Shown: positions 34,453-43,848 of the stretch, piece by piece
Numbering within the stretch: position 1 is the stretch's first letter
Layout of the letters: every line of letters begins with the position of its first letter
Assembly: GCA_964452495.1 (NCBI GenBank)
Contig: CAYVMC010000008.1
Coordinates: forward strand, 11,683 to 75,682
Source: CALUTH01 sp964452495
GTDB lineage: Bacteria > Cyanobacteriota > Vampirovibrionia > Gastranaerophilales > Gastranaerophilaceae
DNA: 64,000 bases
Direction: 5' to 3'
Translations under genes and position numbers: made by a program
Notes under the pieces: model-generated
What the model saw: the letters and a program-made list of their open reading frames with translations, nothing else
What the model was told of the DNA's origin: nothing
The model's database searches: none

Positions 34453-35352
34453 ATGAGTAACCAGAAATTAGAATTAATAAGAGAACTTTCATCAGGTATA
34501 AATAAACATCAGAGCGCAAAACTTTACAAATCAGAAAATATGATTGAATATGAGTCGAATTTTGAACTTTCGTATTCTGATATAAAGAGTGTAACTCTAG
34601 CATTGTCGGTTGTTTCGGAATTTTTTGATGTAAAGGCTGTTGTATCTGCAAGAAATGCTCATATTTATGGAGTTGCACTTGCATCTGGTTTACTGGAAGC
34701 ATTAACCAAAGTTATTGATTCAAATCCGATTGATGTTCAAAATTCTGTCATTGCTGCAAGCGAAAAGATTGATACGGATTTTGTAAAAATGCTTACCTCT
34801 GGTAATATTGTTGTGGCACCGGGTTTTACTTCTGGAGCTATAGAATATTTAAAATTGCATGATATAAGGTATATTGTAATAAAAACTCCCTTATCAGAAT
34901 ATAAAAATTTTACGGCAGATAAAGTAACCGTAACACCTTTTGGAACGCTGGTAGAAGAACCAAATAGAAAAGAACTTTCAAAAGATACTTTTAAGGTTGC
35001 TACTCAGGCAAAACCGACAGTAGAACAGATTGAAGATGCTGTATTTGCTTGGAAGATTGTTAAATATGCAAAATCTAATGCTATTGTTATATCAAAAGAA
35101 TTTAAAACAACAGCTATAATTCAAGGTGTGCATAGTTCAGCTGTAGAATTGGCTCTGGATTATTCCTGCGATAGTTCTAAGGATGCTGTTATGGCTGTTG
35201 ATGGTTATTTAACATTACATGATATAGAAGTTGCTGCACAGGGACGTATTTCAGTCATAATCCTTCCATTTGCAACTCCAGATTTGATAAAACTTTGTAA
35301 TAAATATAATATAGTGCTTCTTTCTACAGGTTTTACCAATAACCTTGACTAA
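34453..35352 (+). CDS. Stand-alone AICAR transformylase-like protein (PurH C-terminal domain), catalytic residues lost
   Basis: 299 residues, matching only the C-terminal AICAR formyltransferase half of PurH (no IMP cyclohydrolase half). Clear anchors are FAWKIVKYAKSNAIVISKE and, near the end, AVMAVDGYL then an ISVIILPFATPDL stretch, aligning with the conserved SDAFFPF and VIQPGGS regions. But the catalytic Lys-His of the KHxNPCG motif reads ARNAHIYG (Arg67-Asn68), and the GAGQMSR loop reads QGVHSS. The enzyme is probably inactive or altered; it may be regulatory. It starts 6 bases after the PBP gene, with GGAG upstream, so the two are co-transcribed. Confidence 0.6.
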   Translation: MSNQKLELIRELSSGINKHQSAKLYKSENMIEYESNFELSYSDIKSVTLALSVVSEFFDVKAVVSARNAHIYGVALASGLLEALTKVIDSNPIDVQNSVIAASEKIDTDFVKMLTSGNIVVAPGFTSGAIEYLKLHDIRYIVIKTPLSEYKNFTADKVTVTPFGTLVEEPNRKELSKDTFKVATQAKPTVEQIEDAVFAWKIVKYAKSNAIVISKEFKTTAIIQGVHSSAVELALDYSCDSSKDAVMAVDGYLTLHDIEVAAQGRISVIILPFATPDLIKLCNKYNIVLLSTGFTNNLD

Positions 35353-35540
35353 TAATGCAAAGGTTAAAGACTTAATTAGGATATGCTGCTGTTGAACCAA
35401 AATCGTCTTGATAAATGGTGACAAGCGGTAGTAATTTGCTGCAAAAACAGAATGTTTTAAATAAGGCAAAAATCGGATAAACAGAGAGTTGGAAAAACGG
35501 CAGTTGCAGGATTTATACAATAATATAAGATCAGTAATAA

Positions 35541-37835
35541 TTAATTATCAATATCTATAGGAGAACGTTGTATACTGTCGATTGCTTCTCGTGCGGTAAA
35601 TACAATATCTTCTGGAATCCCCTGTATAGTACAGAACTGCCTTAGAACATCAATAACTCTTTTAAATGCTCTGACTAAATCTCCCTCACTTACATTTGAT
35701 TGATCAACAATATCATCCCACTCTGCTCCGTTTATCCACATTTCTAGTAATGCACAAAAGTATGTATTAATATACATTACATCCTCAATAAAATACTTTT
35801 TCTGTGTTTTATCTAGCGCTCTTCTAATATCTTTTATTCTGTTTATGGATTTTTTTACCGCACGGGATAATGGAAGGTATGGAATATCCATATTTCGTAT
35901 ATCTTCAGTGGTAATAGCACAGACTACACTTGCAAGCTCCGCTGGTGTTAATCCATCATAAACATTTTGAAATATAGTTTGAGCGAGGAATAATTCATTT
36001 TCTGAACGGAACTGTGAAATCATTATTCCTTGTTCAGTTGGATAATCATCTTTTATATATCCGTACTCTTTTAAAACATCTCTGTGTGCAAGAAAAATAT
36101 TCCAAAAGATATCACGTTTACGTTCAATTTCTTTATTGAGAAGTGCCTGTTTGTGTTGATATCTTTCAAGTACTTCAATACACTTCATGTGTTTTTTAAA
36201 CATTTTACACAAGTCGCATGGTGAAGAATGCATTTCGTGCAGAAGTTTTTTAGTCTGTTTTTCAAATTCATAAAACTCTGAAGATAAATCCCGTTTTTTC
36301 TTTTGTTCCTGTTTTCTGATTGTTTTAAGTGTACGTCTATTTGCAACATACATTTCACGAACCTTATTATATCTTATAAGATTATCATTGGTAAGCTTAT
36401 GGGGACATTTAAAAGATTCGCATTCTTGAATTTTTTCTTCATTTATGTTCTGTTGAGCAAATAACGGGGAAAGACGTGAACCTGCTGAATAATATCCAAA
36501 ACTTTTAAGTATAAGTTCTTTTGCTTCTTCTACGGTAAAACGTTGCAGTAGATTTAGTACCATCGAATAACTTGGGGAAAAACGGCTTTCTAGAGGATTT
36601 GCATCACTCAATACAAGTTCTGCAACTTCTTCTGGAGATTGAAAAGGTGTGCCGACAATTGTAACATACCCTACATCGTCCATTCCGCGGCGTCCTGCCC
36701 TGCCTGACATTTGAAGAAATTCACTTGGCGTAAGGGTTCTATGACCTGAATCCGTACGTTTGCTTATTGAGCTTATAACAGTTGAACGAGCCGGCATATT
36801 AATTCCTGCGGCAAGTGTTTCTGTGGCAAAAACAACTTTAATCAAGCCTGCTTGAAATAATTTTTCAACAAGGATTTTCCAACCGGGCAGGAGTCCTGCA
36901 TGATGGGATGCGACACCTGATAAAAGATAGTCAATATGTTTGTTTTTGTATAGATAAGGATTTTCTGCGATATAATTATCAATAATTTCTCTTATTTTTT
37001 TTTGCTCATCCGGTGTTACAAGTGAAAGAGAGATACATTTTTCCATCTGTTCGTCACATTTTTTTCTTGAAAAAGTAAAGTAGATTGCAGGAAGCATATC
37101 CCGTTCGTGCAGATTTCTTATAACATCTTTTACAACACTTCTTTGTGTTATTTTGCCATGTTTGAAATTCTTTTTTTCAGGTTTTATTTTTTTGTTTAAA
37201 CCACCGCCAGGCGCAAATAACGGTAAAATTTTATCAGGCTGGGAGGAATCAAAGTAAAAGAATTTTAATGGTACGGGACGAAAATCTGTATTAACCAGTT
37301 CTGTTTTTGAATGAACTGTATTAATCCATCCTGTTAATTCATCTGCGTTAGCAACTGTTGCAGAGAGTGCGATGATTTGGACGTTTGTTGGACAATATAT
37401 GATACTTTCCTCCCAAACGGTTCCACGCTGCTCGTCATTCATATAATGAACTTCATCCAGTACAATATATTTGACATCCTTAAGGTTGTCGGTAACAGAG
37501 CCGAAGTTTGTACCATACAACATATTACGGAATACTTCTGTTGTCATAACAACTATTTGTGCTCCACGGTTGCAAGAAGTGTCTCCTGTCAAAAGACCAA
37601 CTTTATCTGTACCGAATTTTTCGGCAAAATCACTATATTTTTGGTTTGATAGTGCTTTTAAAGGTGTTGTATAAAATACCCTTTTCCCTTCTTCTATGGC
37701 ACAATGAATGGCGTGTTCAGCAATAACTGTCTTACCTGCTCCTGTAGGGGCGCATACAACCACGCTCTCGCCGTTTGATATATAATCACAAGCTTGTTTT
37801 TGGAAATCATCCAACTCAAAGGGAAAATTGTACAT
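35541..37835 (-). CDS. Ski2-like superfamily II helicase
   Basis: 764 residues. The N-terminal helicase core has Walker A APTGAGKT near 30-37, TTPLKALSNQKY, DEVH box VLDEVHYMND and motif III SATVANA. The second RecA domain has FATETLAAGINMPA and QMSGRAGRRG. The C-terminal part, with a Cys pair (CDLCKMF), is helical as in the Ski2/Mtr4/cyanobacterial-type RNA helicases. It probably unwinds structured RNA. AGGAG precedes the ATG. The 188-base gap between it and the previous gene shows no gene. Confidence 0.9.
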   Translation of the reverse strand: MYNFPFELDDFQKQACDYISNGESVVVCAPTGAGKTVIAEHAIHCAIEEGKRVFYTTPLKALSNQKYSDFAEKFGTDKVGLLTGDTSCNRGAQIVVMTTEVFRNMLYGTNFGSVTDNLKDVKYIVLDEVHYMNDEQRGTVWEESIIYCPTNVQIIALSATVANADELTGWINTVHSKTELVNTDFRPVPLKFFYFDSSQPDKILPLFAPGGGLNKKIKPEKKNFKHGKITQRSVVKDVIRNLHERDMLPAIYFTFSRKKCDEQMEKCISLSLVTPDEQKKIREIIDNYIAENPYLYKNKHIDYLLSGVASHHAGLLPGWKILVEKLFQAGLIKVVFATETLAAGINMPARSTVISSISKRTDSGHRTLTPSEFLQMSGRAGRRGMDDVGYVTIVGTPFQSPEEVAELVLSDANPLESRFSPSYSMVLNLLQRFTVEEAKELILKSFGYYSAGSRLSPLFAQQNINEEKIQECESFKCPHKLTNDNLIRYNKVREMYVANRRTLKTIRKQEQKKKRDLSSEFYEFEKQTKKLLHEMHSSPCDLCKMFKKHMKCIEVLERYQHKQALLNKEIERKRDIFWNIFLAHRDVLKEYGYIKDDYPTEQGIMISQFRSENELFLAQTIFQNVYDGLTPAELASVVCAITTEDIRNMDIPYLPLSRAVKKSINRIKDIRRALDKTQKKYFIEDVMYINTYFCALLEMWINGAEWDDIVDQSNVSEGDLVRAFKRVIDVLRQFCTIQGIPEDIVFTAREAIDSIQRSPIDIDN

Positions 37836-37998
37836 ACAAACTCCTATTCTTGTATTTTATTATACACAAAGAGCTTGTATAAGTATATATAAAGCTTAAA
37901 TTTTTAGTATGATATCACAAATTATTATAAAATAGTCTAAATAGTATAATTTTTATTTCAGGTAAATATTATTTAAGAGCTTATTTGTAATGTATAGT

Positions 37999-38020
37999 TT
38001 TTCCTCCAGGAAAATTTTTT
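37999..38020 (+). terminator. Hairpin with T tract in the motA leader (possible attenuator)
   Basis: TTTTCC (37999-38004) pairs with GGAAAA (38009-38014) around TCCA and runs into six T. It lies between a TATAAT at 37945-37950 and the motA start, so it would act as an attenuator if that box is used. Short stem; moderate support. Confidence 0.4.
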
Positions 38021-38028
38021 CTAATACT

Positions 38029-38054
38029 ACAAATATATGATACAAATATATGAT
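38029..38054 (+). repeat. Tandem 13-base direct repeat upstream of motA
   Basis: ACAAATATATGAT occurs twice head to tail (38029-38041 and 38042-38054), about 45 bases before the motA start. It may be an operator or chance in AT-rich DNA. Confidence 0.5.
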
Positions 38055-38098
38055 GTAAGCATTTAAAATAATAGTAAAAGGAATATAGTGGAGAAGTT

Positions 38099-38869
38099 AT
38101 GGATATTTTTGCAATAATAGGCTTATTTATGGGGATAGGGTTTATCCTTACCGGACAGGCACTTGAGGGTGGTAATATAGGTCAATTGATTCAGGTTACC
38201 GCTGCATTCATCGTAATCGGCGGAACTTCTGGTGCCGTATTCTTAAGTTTTCCTATTCCTGTTCTTAAGGATGCAATGATGTCGATAAAGGATATTTTTA
38301 TTCCGCCTGTTATAGATTTGACGGCTCTTATTGCCGAAATTGGACGATTTGCAACAAAAGCAAGAAAAGAAGGTATTATTGCTTTAGAAAAGGAAGCTGC
38401 ACTGGCGTCTGATCCTTTGTTAACTCTAGGTCTGGAAGCTGTTGCTGATGGTACGGATCCTGCGCTAGTACGTGAGATTATGGAAAATCAAATAGAACAG
38501 CTAGAAAATAAAGTAGCTACTTCTGCAAAAGTATTTGAGTCATTTGGTGGTTACTCTCCAACTCTTGGTATTATCGGGGCTGTACTCGGTCTAATACAGG
38601 TTATGCAAAATCTTTCCGACCCCTCAAAGCTAGGTGCCGGTATTGCGGTAGCATTTGTTGCAACGATATATGGTTTGTTTGCGGCAAACCTTGTTATGCT
38701 GCCATTTGCAAGCCGTTTAAGGTGTAATTATGCAAAAGTTTTTCTTGCAAAAACTATAATTTGTGAAGGAATATTATCTATTCAGGCAGGAGAATCACCT
38801 GCTCTTATTGAACGTAAATTGCAGTCATTTATTCTTGATGATAAATCTTCTGCATCTAAGAAAGGTTAA
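38099..38869 (+). CDS. motA: Flagellar motor stator protein MotA
   Basis: 256 residues with four membrane helices. The N-terminus (IIGLFMGIGFILTGQALEGG), the cytoplasmic loop with charged residues (about 75-150), and the last two helices with GGYSPTLGIIGAVLGLIQVM and GIAVAFVATIYGLFAANLVML are typical of MotA. With MotB it forms the ion-conducting stator. Two bases from motB. The start has GTGGAGAAG upstream. Confidence 0.93.
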   Translation: MDIFAIIGLFMGIGFILTGQALEGGNIGQLIQVTAAFIVIGGTSGAVFLSFPIPVLKDAMMSIKDIFIPPVIDLTALIAEIGRFATKARKEGIIALEKEAALASDPLLTLGLEAVADGTDPALVREIMENQIEQLENKVATSAKVFESFGGYSPTLGIIGAVLGLIQVMQNLSDPSKLGAGIAVAFVATIYGLFAANLVMLPFASRLRCNYAKVFLAKTIICEGILSIQAGESPALIERKLQSFILDDKSSASKKG

Positions 38870-38871
38870 GA

Positions 38872-39948
38872 ATGCCTAAGAAGAAAAAAGAAGAACCACA
38901 TGAAAATCTTGAACGCTGGCTTGTTTCGTACGGTGACTTTATTACCTTACTGTTTGCAACGTTTGTTGTTTTATATGCTCTTTCGCAGGTAGATATTGCT
39001 GATTTTACAAAATTTGAAGAATCTATAAGAAAAGCTTTTGAGGCTAATGCTCTTTTAACTGGTCAAGAAAGTATATTAGAAAGCAATGATAAGTTTTTTG
39101 ACGAAACGACTATGGCAAATTCATTTATTCCAAGTCTTATGTTTGAATATATGAATGCAAAATATGAAGACAATTCTTTTCAGGAAATAGAAAAAATAGT
39201 TAATCAACTTGTTAAAAATAAGGAATTAGATGGCGTATCTGCAAAAATGACAGAACGCGGGCTTCTTTTAACATTTGATGAGCAATATTTGTTTCCCTCC
39301 GGATCAGCGGAATTAAGTCCGTCTGCAAAGCTTATGCTTGATAGAGTAGGTGTTCTTGTGTATGAAAAATTTATGTTGCATAATATGCGTATTGAAGGTC
39401 ATACAGATAGTACTCCAATTGCAACAAACAAGTATCCATCAAATTGGGAACTCTCTGCTGCAAGAGCCTGTTCGGTTGTTAGGTATTTAATAGGGCGGTT
39501 TAAGTTTTTTCCGCAGTTATTTACTGCTATTGGGTATGCTGATACCAGACCAGTGGTAAAAAGCAATGCTCCTGAAGATGCGCAGAAAAATAGAAGAATT
39601 GAGATAATGATTCTTAAAAATAAATATAAGGATGCGGAAAAACCAGGAATTGATTTAAAGGAAATTCCTATAGATGAGCAAAAACGCCTGCAGGCAGAGC
39701 GTGAGAAAATAGTGCGTGATGTACGTCATGCAATAAATATGCAAGATTTTGATTCTTCACAAAATTATGTTCCCAATAAAACGGAAAACTCTAATATAAT
39801 AAGATATACAAAACTTCCGCCTAAAGCCGCTGATGAAAAAAATAGGGCTGTTTATCAAGGGCTTAAAAATGATTTAAAAACAGAAGATGCCATTCCTGTA
39901 ATAATGCTTGATACTCCTCTCCCATCAGATGAGGATTTTGGTATATAA
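38872..39948 (+). CDS. motB: Flagellar motor stator protein MotB
   Basis: 358 residues. A basic N-terminus is followed by RWLVSYGDFITLLFATFVVLY, containing the ion-binding aspartate (YGDF), and a C-terminal OmpA-like peptidoglycan-binding domain (FPSGSAELSP, then EGHTDSTPI and NWELSAARA). A roughly 110-residue charged tail beyond the OmpA domain is longer than usual and contains no known domain. It anchors the stator to the wall. Confidence 0.92.
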   Translation: MPKKKKEEPHENLERWLVSYGDFITLLFATFVVLYALSQVDIADFTKFEESIRKAFEANALLTGQESILESNDKFFDETTMANSFIPSLMFEYMNAKYEDNSFQEIEKIVNQLVKNKELDGVSAKMTERGLLLTFDEQYLFPSGSAELSPSAKLMLDRVGVLVYEKFMLHNMRIEGHTDSTPIATNKYPSNWELSAARACSVVRYLIGRFKFFPQLFTAIGYADTRPVVKSNAPEDAQKNRRIEIMILKNKYKDAEKPGIDLKEIPIDEQKRLQAEREKIVRDVRHAINMQDFDSSQNYVPNKTENSNIIRYTKLPPKAADEKNRAVYQGLKNDLKTEDAIPVIMLDTPLPSDEDFGI

Positions 39949-39949
39949 T
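39944..39949 (+). promoter_or_regulatory. -10 box of a likely leaderless promoter (TATAAT) inside the motB end
   Basis: TATAAT begins in the last codons of motB and ends exactly 6 bases before the ATG at 39956. No Shine-Dalgarno is present, and no -35 box is convincing. Confidence 0.45.
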
Positions 39950-39955
39950 TAATTT

Positions 39956-40555
39956 ATGAGTGAATACTATGTAGGATTATCATTAGGCGCCGCATCCTCT
40001 ATAGAATCAGGAATAGCGGTAATGCAAGATAATGGAAGACTATGTCATGTTGACAAACTGTTTTCTATTAATGATGTTATGTTTTTCTTTGATAATTTTT
40101 CATCATTAAAACACTCCTGTATATTAGTTTCTCTTCCTTGGGATAATGCTATGCTTAATGGAAAATGGCGTGTGTTGTCTAAACCGTATCAGAAAATTCA
40201 TGAAAATGAATTATTTTTAAATAAAGATAACTGGATGCAGCGTTTTTCTCCACGAGGGAGTGACTATTTTTATAAGCTTTTTGAGTCTGGGATTGATGTT
40301 AAAAGGTTTGAAATTTACCTTACTCGGCAGAAACTCAATCTTTATTCTAATTATAAAGAACGAAGCCCAGCTGATTGCAAGTTTTTTCAATCTGCCCTAA
40401 AGGTGAATTATGGGTTTAGTAATATGCCGGGGAATATGATACCGGCGGCGCAACTGGAAGCAATAACCGGAGCTTTACTTGCCCGAGAGTATAAAAAGGG
40501 AAATACAAAAAGAATGTTCAAGTTTAACGGACTTGAAGTAATAAATCTTGTGTAG
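39956..40555 (+). CDS. Unknown protein, possible RNase H-like (DUF429-style) fold
   Basis: 199 residues. The N-terminus YVGLSLGAASSIESGIAVM resembles the opening strand pair of RNase H-like domains, and the C-terminal EAITGALLAREYKKGN helix resembles the closing helix of DUF429-type proteins, but the acidic catalytic residues are not obvious, so the assignment is weak. It lies directly after motB with a -10 box in between, so it may have its own leaderless transcript. Confidence 0.5.
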   Translation: MSEYYVGLSLGAASSIESGIAVMQDNGRLCHVDKLFSINDVMFFFDNFSSLKHSCILVSLPWDNAMLNGKWRVLSKPYQKIHENELFLNKDNWMQRFSPRGSDYFYKLFESGIDVKRFEIYLTRQKLNLYSNYKERSPADCKFFQSALKVNYGFSNMPGNMIPAAQLEAITGALLAREYKKGNTKRMFKFNGLEVINLV

Positions 40556-40651
40556 TATTTGTAAATATTTGTTACAAATTTTTAAAAATAGGACAATTTT
40601 TTTTTATTACAAACGTTTAGATTACTGTTAGTGTTAAGAAAGGACATTTAT

Positions 40652-40855
40652 ATGACGCAAATTCAACCTATACCTGTATGCACTTGTCCTCAGTGCTGTA
40701 TTCCGCAAACAAATAATTACAACGGGGTAAAAATTGATATAACAAATCCGGCGGTAAATCTTCCTCCACCTTTTACTACCTCTATTTATGATATTCCTCA
40801 AACGAGTATTTATAACCCTGAAAATAAAAATGAGGAAGTTGAAGAAATAAAATAA
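40652..40855 (+). CDS. Small Cys/Pro-rich protein with NYNGVKIDI motif
   Basis: 67 residues from the ATG at 40652, with AGAAAGGAC upstream; earlier in-frame Met codons lack this. It has a cysteine cluster CTCPQCC (residues 10-16) and then NNYNGVKIDITNP followed by a PPP/TT stretch. The latter element recurs at the start of the next gene. The acidic tail is NEEVEEIK. Too short for a fold; function unknown. Confidence 0.65.
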   Translation: MTQIQPIPVCTCPQCCIPQTNNYNGVKIDITNPAVNLPPPFTTSIYDIPQTSIYNPENKNEEVEEIK

Positions 40856-40940
40856 ATGTAAATTTTCTGAAATTATAAGGCAATTTTTAATGTGTATTAT
40901 TTTTTATAATAATATACTATGAAAGTGAAAGGTTAAAAAA

Positions 40941-42197
40941 ATGGCAGGAATAGAGTCAATTGGCAAAAATACTTACGTTACAAATCAAAATTATAACGGA
41001 GTAAAAATAGATATCCACAATCCGGTTGTTAGTGTTCCACCGCAAAATACTACACCGCAGCAGGTTACACCTGTAAAGATTTATAAATATGAGGAGACAC
41101 AAATTCCGGCAGAATATTTTCCGACAATGATTAAGTCGAAAAAGAAACCTTCACAGACCGTCACTAATCTGCCGGAGCCAAAACCAGCGGTTGAATTACC
41201 TGCATCTGTATTGAATAAAAAAACAGTTTCTGTACCGGAACCGGTTTTTATAGAGGAACCTAAAACAGAAGATACGCAGGTTGTATTTGAAGAAGAAAAA
41301 AACGAAGATGCCGCATCCTGTCCTACACCTGCGCAAGATGAAAATTCTGATACGGCTGCAGTTCAGTCAGAAGAAACTTCTTCTATAAATGTTGAGCAAC
41401 AATTAGAAACTCCGGTGCAAAAAATTGCCGATCCGGATGAAACAGAAGAACGTCAGGTATCTAAAATTGAGATAGTACCTCCGGGAGATTCTTTACCGGT
41501 CGTTGATTATATAAGAATTGCTGAAAACTTAGACTCTCAAAACTATGATATTCAAGCTCTTCAGTTAAAAGAAATAGTTGATGCAATTGCTGACAAAAGT
41601 CCTAAAGAAGCAAGAGCGTATATTGTTGAACCGATGTTTCATAATATTATAGATATTGTAAATAAAGATACCTCAACTCTGGCAGGTCCTACTGATGCTC
41701 AAGAGCAAATAAGGGCGCAAATAATGGAAAATTTTGTGGCTTATGAACAACAAAAGCAGGCGAATGTTTCTGATGATAAAATAGTCCTCCCTCATATGAT
41801 TTCAGAAGAAGATAATAATTATGCAAATCAATTATCTCCTCTTGAATTAGCAGAACGTAATAAAGGATACGCGATTGCAACACTTGCATTACTTACAGAT
41901 AAATTTTTGAAACGTGTACAGGATGAATCAGGTATGATTGTGCCAATCACTGATGTACCTGGACTTTCAGCTATTGTAAATGCTCTTAACAGCAGTAATT
42001 ACACAATCAGACTAAATGCACTTGATGCATTAATATTCTTACAAAGAGGTGATTTTGCTAAAGTTCTGGCTCCTATCTATGAGGCTCTGGCAAATACTGA
42101 TCCAGATGAAACTGTTAGAATGGCGGCTCAATATGCCCTTGATAATCTGAATGCAAAGAACCTTCAAGATGAAATCCAGCAGCAACAGGCTGCTTAA
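40941..42197 (+). CDS. HEAT-repeat-like protein with N-terminal NYNGVKIDI motif
   Basis: 418 residues in three parts. Residues about 16-30 carry NYNGVKIDIHNP with a PP/TT run, as in the preceding small protein. Residues 40-165 are a disordered Pro/Glu/Thr-rich acidic linker. Residues 185-418 are helical with HEAT-type hairpins near the end (LNALDALIFLQRGDFAKVL; MAAQYALDNL). No signal peptide. Probably a scaffold. It lies 85 bases after the small gene; the shared motif suggests the two work together. Confidence 0.7.
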   Translation: MAGIESIGKNTYVTNQNYNGVKIDIHNPVVSVPPQNTTPQQVTPVKIYKYEETQIPAEYFPTMIKSKKKPSQTVTNLPEPKPAVELPASVLNKKTVSVPEPVFIEEPKTEDTQVVFEEEKNEDAASCPTPAQDENSDTAAVQSEETSSINVEQQLETPVQKIADPDETEERQVSKIEIVPPGDSLPVVDYIRIAENLDSQNYDIQALQLKEIVDAIADKSPKEARAYIVEPMFHNIIDIVNKDTSTLAGPTDAQEQIRAQIMENFVAYEQQKQANVSDDKIVLPHMISEEDNNYANQLSPLELAERNKGYAIATLALLTDKFLKRVQDESGMIVPITDVPGLSAIVNALNSSNYTIRLNALDALIFLQRGDFAKVLAPIYEALANTDPDETVRMAAQYALDNLNAKNLQDEIQQQQAA

Positions 42198-42409
42198 TGT
42201 TGGTAAAAAAAAGAGCCTTTCGACTCTTGGAATTAAGAATAGTTGGAAGTATGAAAAAGATTTAACTATATTAAAAACTATTTACAAATTATATACAATA
42301 CTCCAACAGGCTATATTTTTTTTCAGGACTCCTCTAAACATCTTGTAATCGTTTTTTTTTTGTTGTACGTTACTCATGTACGGTTTTAATTTTTAGAAGG
42401 AGACTCGAC

Positions 42410-43366
42410 ATGAGCGAAAGAAAACTGGTAGGAACAGAGGAAATGTTCAAAAAAGCACTTGCTGGAAAGTATGCAATAGGTGCTTACAATGTTAACAATA
42501 TGGAAATTTTGCAAGGTATTGCTGAAGCAGCGGATGAAACACGTTCACCAATCATTCTTCAGGTATCTGCAGGGGCAAGAAAATATGCTAACCAAACATA
42601 TTTAATCAAGTTAGTTCAAGCGGCATTAGAAACAACAACAGTACCTATCGCACTACACTTAGATCATGGTGCTGATTTTGATATTTGTAAAGCTTGTATT
42701 GATGGCGGTTTTTCATCTGTTATGATTGATGGCAGCCGTTTCCCGCTTGAAGAAAATATTGCATTAACAAAACAGGTTGTTGAATATGCACATCAAAGAG
42801 GGGTTTCAGTAGAAGCTGAACTAGGTAAATTAGCAGGTGTTGAAGATGATGTTAAGGTTGACAAAAAACACGCAACATACACTGATCCTGAAGAAGCTGC
42901 AAGATTTGTTAAAGAAACAGGTTGTGATTCTTTGGCAATTGCTATCGGGACTTCTCACGGTGCTTACAAATTCAAAGGTGAAGCAAAATTAGACTTTGAA
43001 AGACTTGCAGAATGTAAAGCAGCAATTAATGCTGTTACTGGTTATGATTTTCCGATTGTACTTCACGGTTCTTCATCAGTTCCAAAGTACCTCGTTGACA
43101 AGTGTAACCAATATGGCGGCAACCTTCCTGATGCTCAGGGGGTTCCTGAAGAAATGCTTGCTTACGCTGCAAAAAATGGTGTTGCAAAAATTAACATTGA
43201 TACTGACTTAAGACTTGCAATGACTTCTACAATAAGAGAATTCTTTGTAGAACATCCTGACAAGTTTGACCCGCGTGAATACATGGGTCCTGGCAGAACT
43301 GCGGTTAAAGAACTTGTTAAACACAAAATGCAAGTATTAGGAACTGCAGGTCATGCAGATGACTAG
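42410..43366 (+). CDS. fba: Fructose-bisphosphate aldolase, class II
   Basis: 318 residues, zinc-dependent TIM barrel. LHLDHGADFDIC holds the catalytic Asp-His pair; the other zinc ligands lie in VEAELGKLAG, AIGTSHGAYKF and VLHGSSSVP. It cleaves fructose 1,6-bisphosphate in glycolysis and works in reverse in gluconeogenesis. AGAAGGAG is upstream. The 212-base gap before it has AT-rich tracts, a weak hairpin (AAGAG/CTCTT) after the HEAT gene, and no gene. Confidence 0.95.
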   Translation: MSERKLVGTEEMFKKALAGKYAIGAYNVNNMEILQGIAEAADETRSPIILQVSAGARKYANQTYLIKLVQAALETTTVPIALHLDHGADFDICKACIDGGFSSVMIDGSRFPLEENIALTKQVVEYAHQRGVSVEAELGKLAGVEDDVKVDKKHATYTDPEEAARFVKETGCDSLAIAIGTSHGAYKFKGEAKLDFERLAECKAAINAVTGYDFPIVLHGSSSVPKYLVDKCNQYGGNLPDAQGVPEEMLAYAAKNGVAKINIDTDLRLAMTSTIREFFVEHPDKFDPREYMGPGRTAVKELVKHKMQVLGTAGHADD

Positions 43367-43393
43367 TAAAATGTAAAAATTTTAGTATAACTA

Positions 43394-43430
43394 AAAAGTC
43401 TCTGTTATAAAATATTTAGCAGAGACTTTT
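43394..43430 (+). terminator. Intrinsic terminator after fba
   Basis: An 11-base-pair stem (43394-43404 with 43420-43430) with a 15-base loop that can itself pair. The tract AAAA before and TTTT after make it usable from both strands, also for the operon ending at 43465. Confidence 0.82.
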
Positions 43431-43464
43431 AGTTTTAGAAATATAACTGATATTGAACTCTTTT

Positions 43465-43848
43465 TTACAAAACAGTTTCAAGATAAGCTTGCGGAAATTT
43501 TGATGCAGTAGTTTTTGTGATGTATCTTACATTAAGACTTTCTGCTATTAATCTTATGTTGTAAGTTGCAGAAATGATTACAATTCGGGTTTTATTATAT
43601 TGTTCTAATTTCTGAATCATCTCAACAAACCATTCTCCCGCATATTTAGGCAAAAAATCTTCTTCCATTTGTAAATCAGTAATAATTAAATCAAATGGTT
43701 CATTTATATTATTGTATATAATATCATAGCCTTCACGTGCAGAAGAAGCTGTTTGAAATTCGGCTTTTCCACCTAGTAATTCATTCAAAATAAGTATATG
43801 TTGATCTCTCCAGCCCTTTACATCATCTACTACAAGAATTTTTTTCAT
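43465..43848 (-). CDS. Single-domain response regulator (receiver domain)
   Basis: 127 residues, a CheY-like receiver with no output domain. The acidic pair is Asp8-Asp9, the phospho-acceptor Asp58 lies in LIITDLQM, and a lysine (YITK) sits near the end. It differs from CheY in loop lengths, so its partner could be any sensor kinase; none is in the window. It overlaps aroH by four bases and ends the def operon. Confidence 0.88.
   Translation of the reverse strand: MKKILVVDDVKGWRDQHILILNELLGGKAEFQTASSAREGYDIIYNNINEPFDLIITDLQMEEDFLPKYAGEWFVEMIQKLEQYNKTRIVIISATYNIRLIAESLNVRYITKTTASKFPQAYLETVL

Noticed and set aside
35251..35540. Minus-strand 89-codon frame in and after the AICAR transformylase-like gene
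   Set aside because: Overlaps a real gene for a third of its length, unusual amino-acid composition, no ribosome site. The rest of the gap shows no signal.
42198..42409. Small gene between the HEAT-like protein and fba
   Set aside because: The frame there continues out of phase from the HEAT gene, is Lys/Phe-rich without a start context, and the gap contains only AT-rich tracts.
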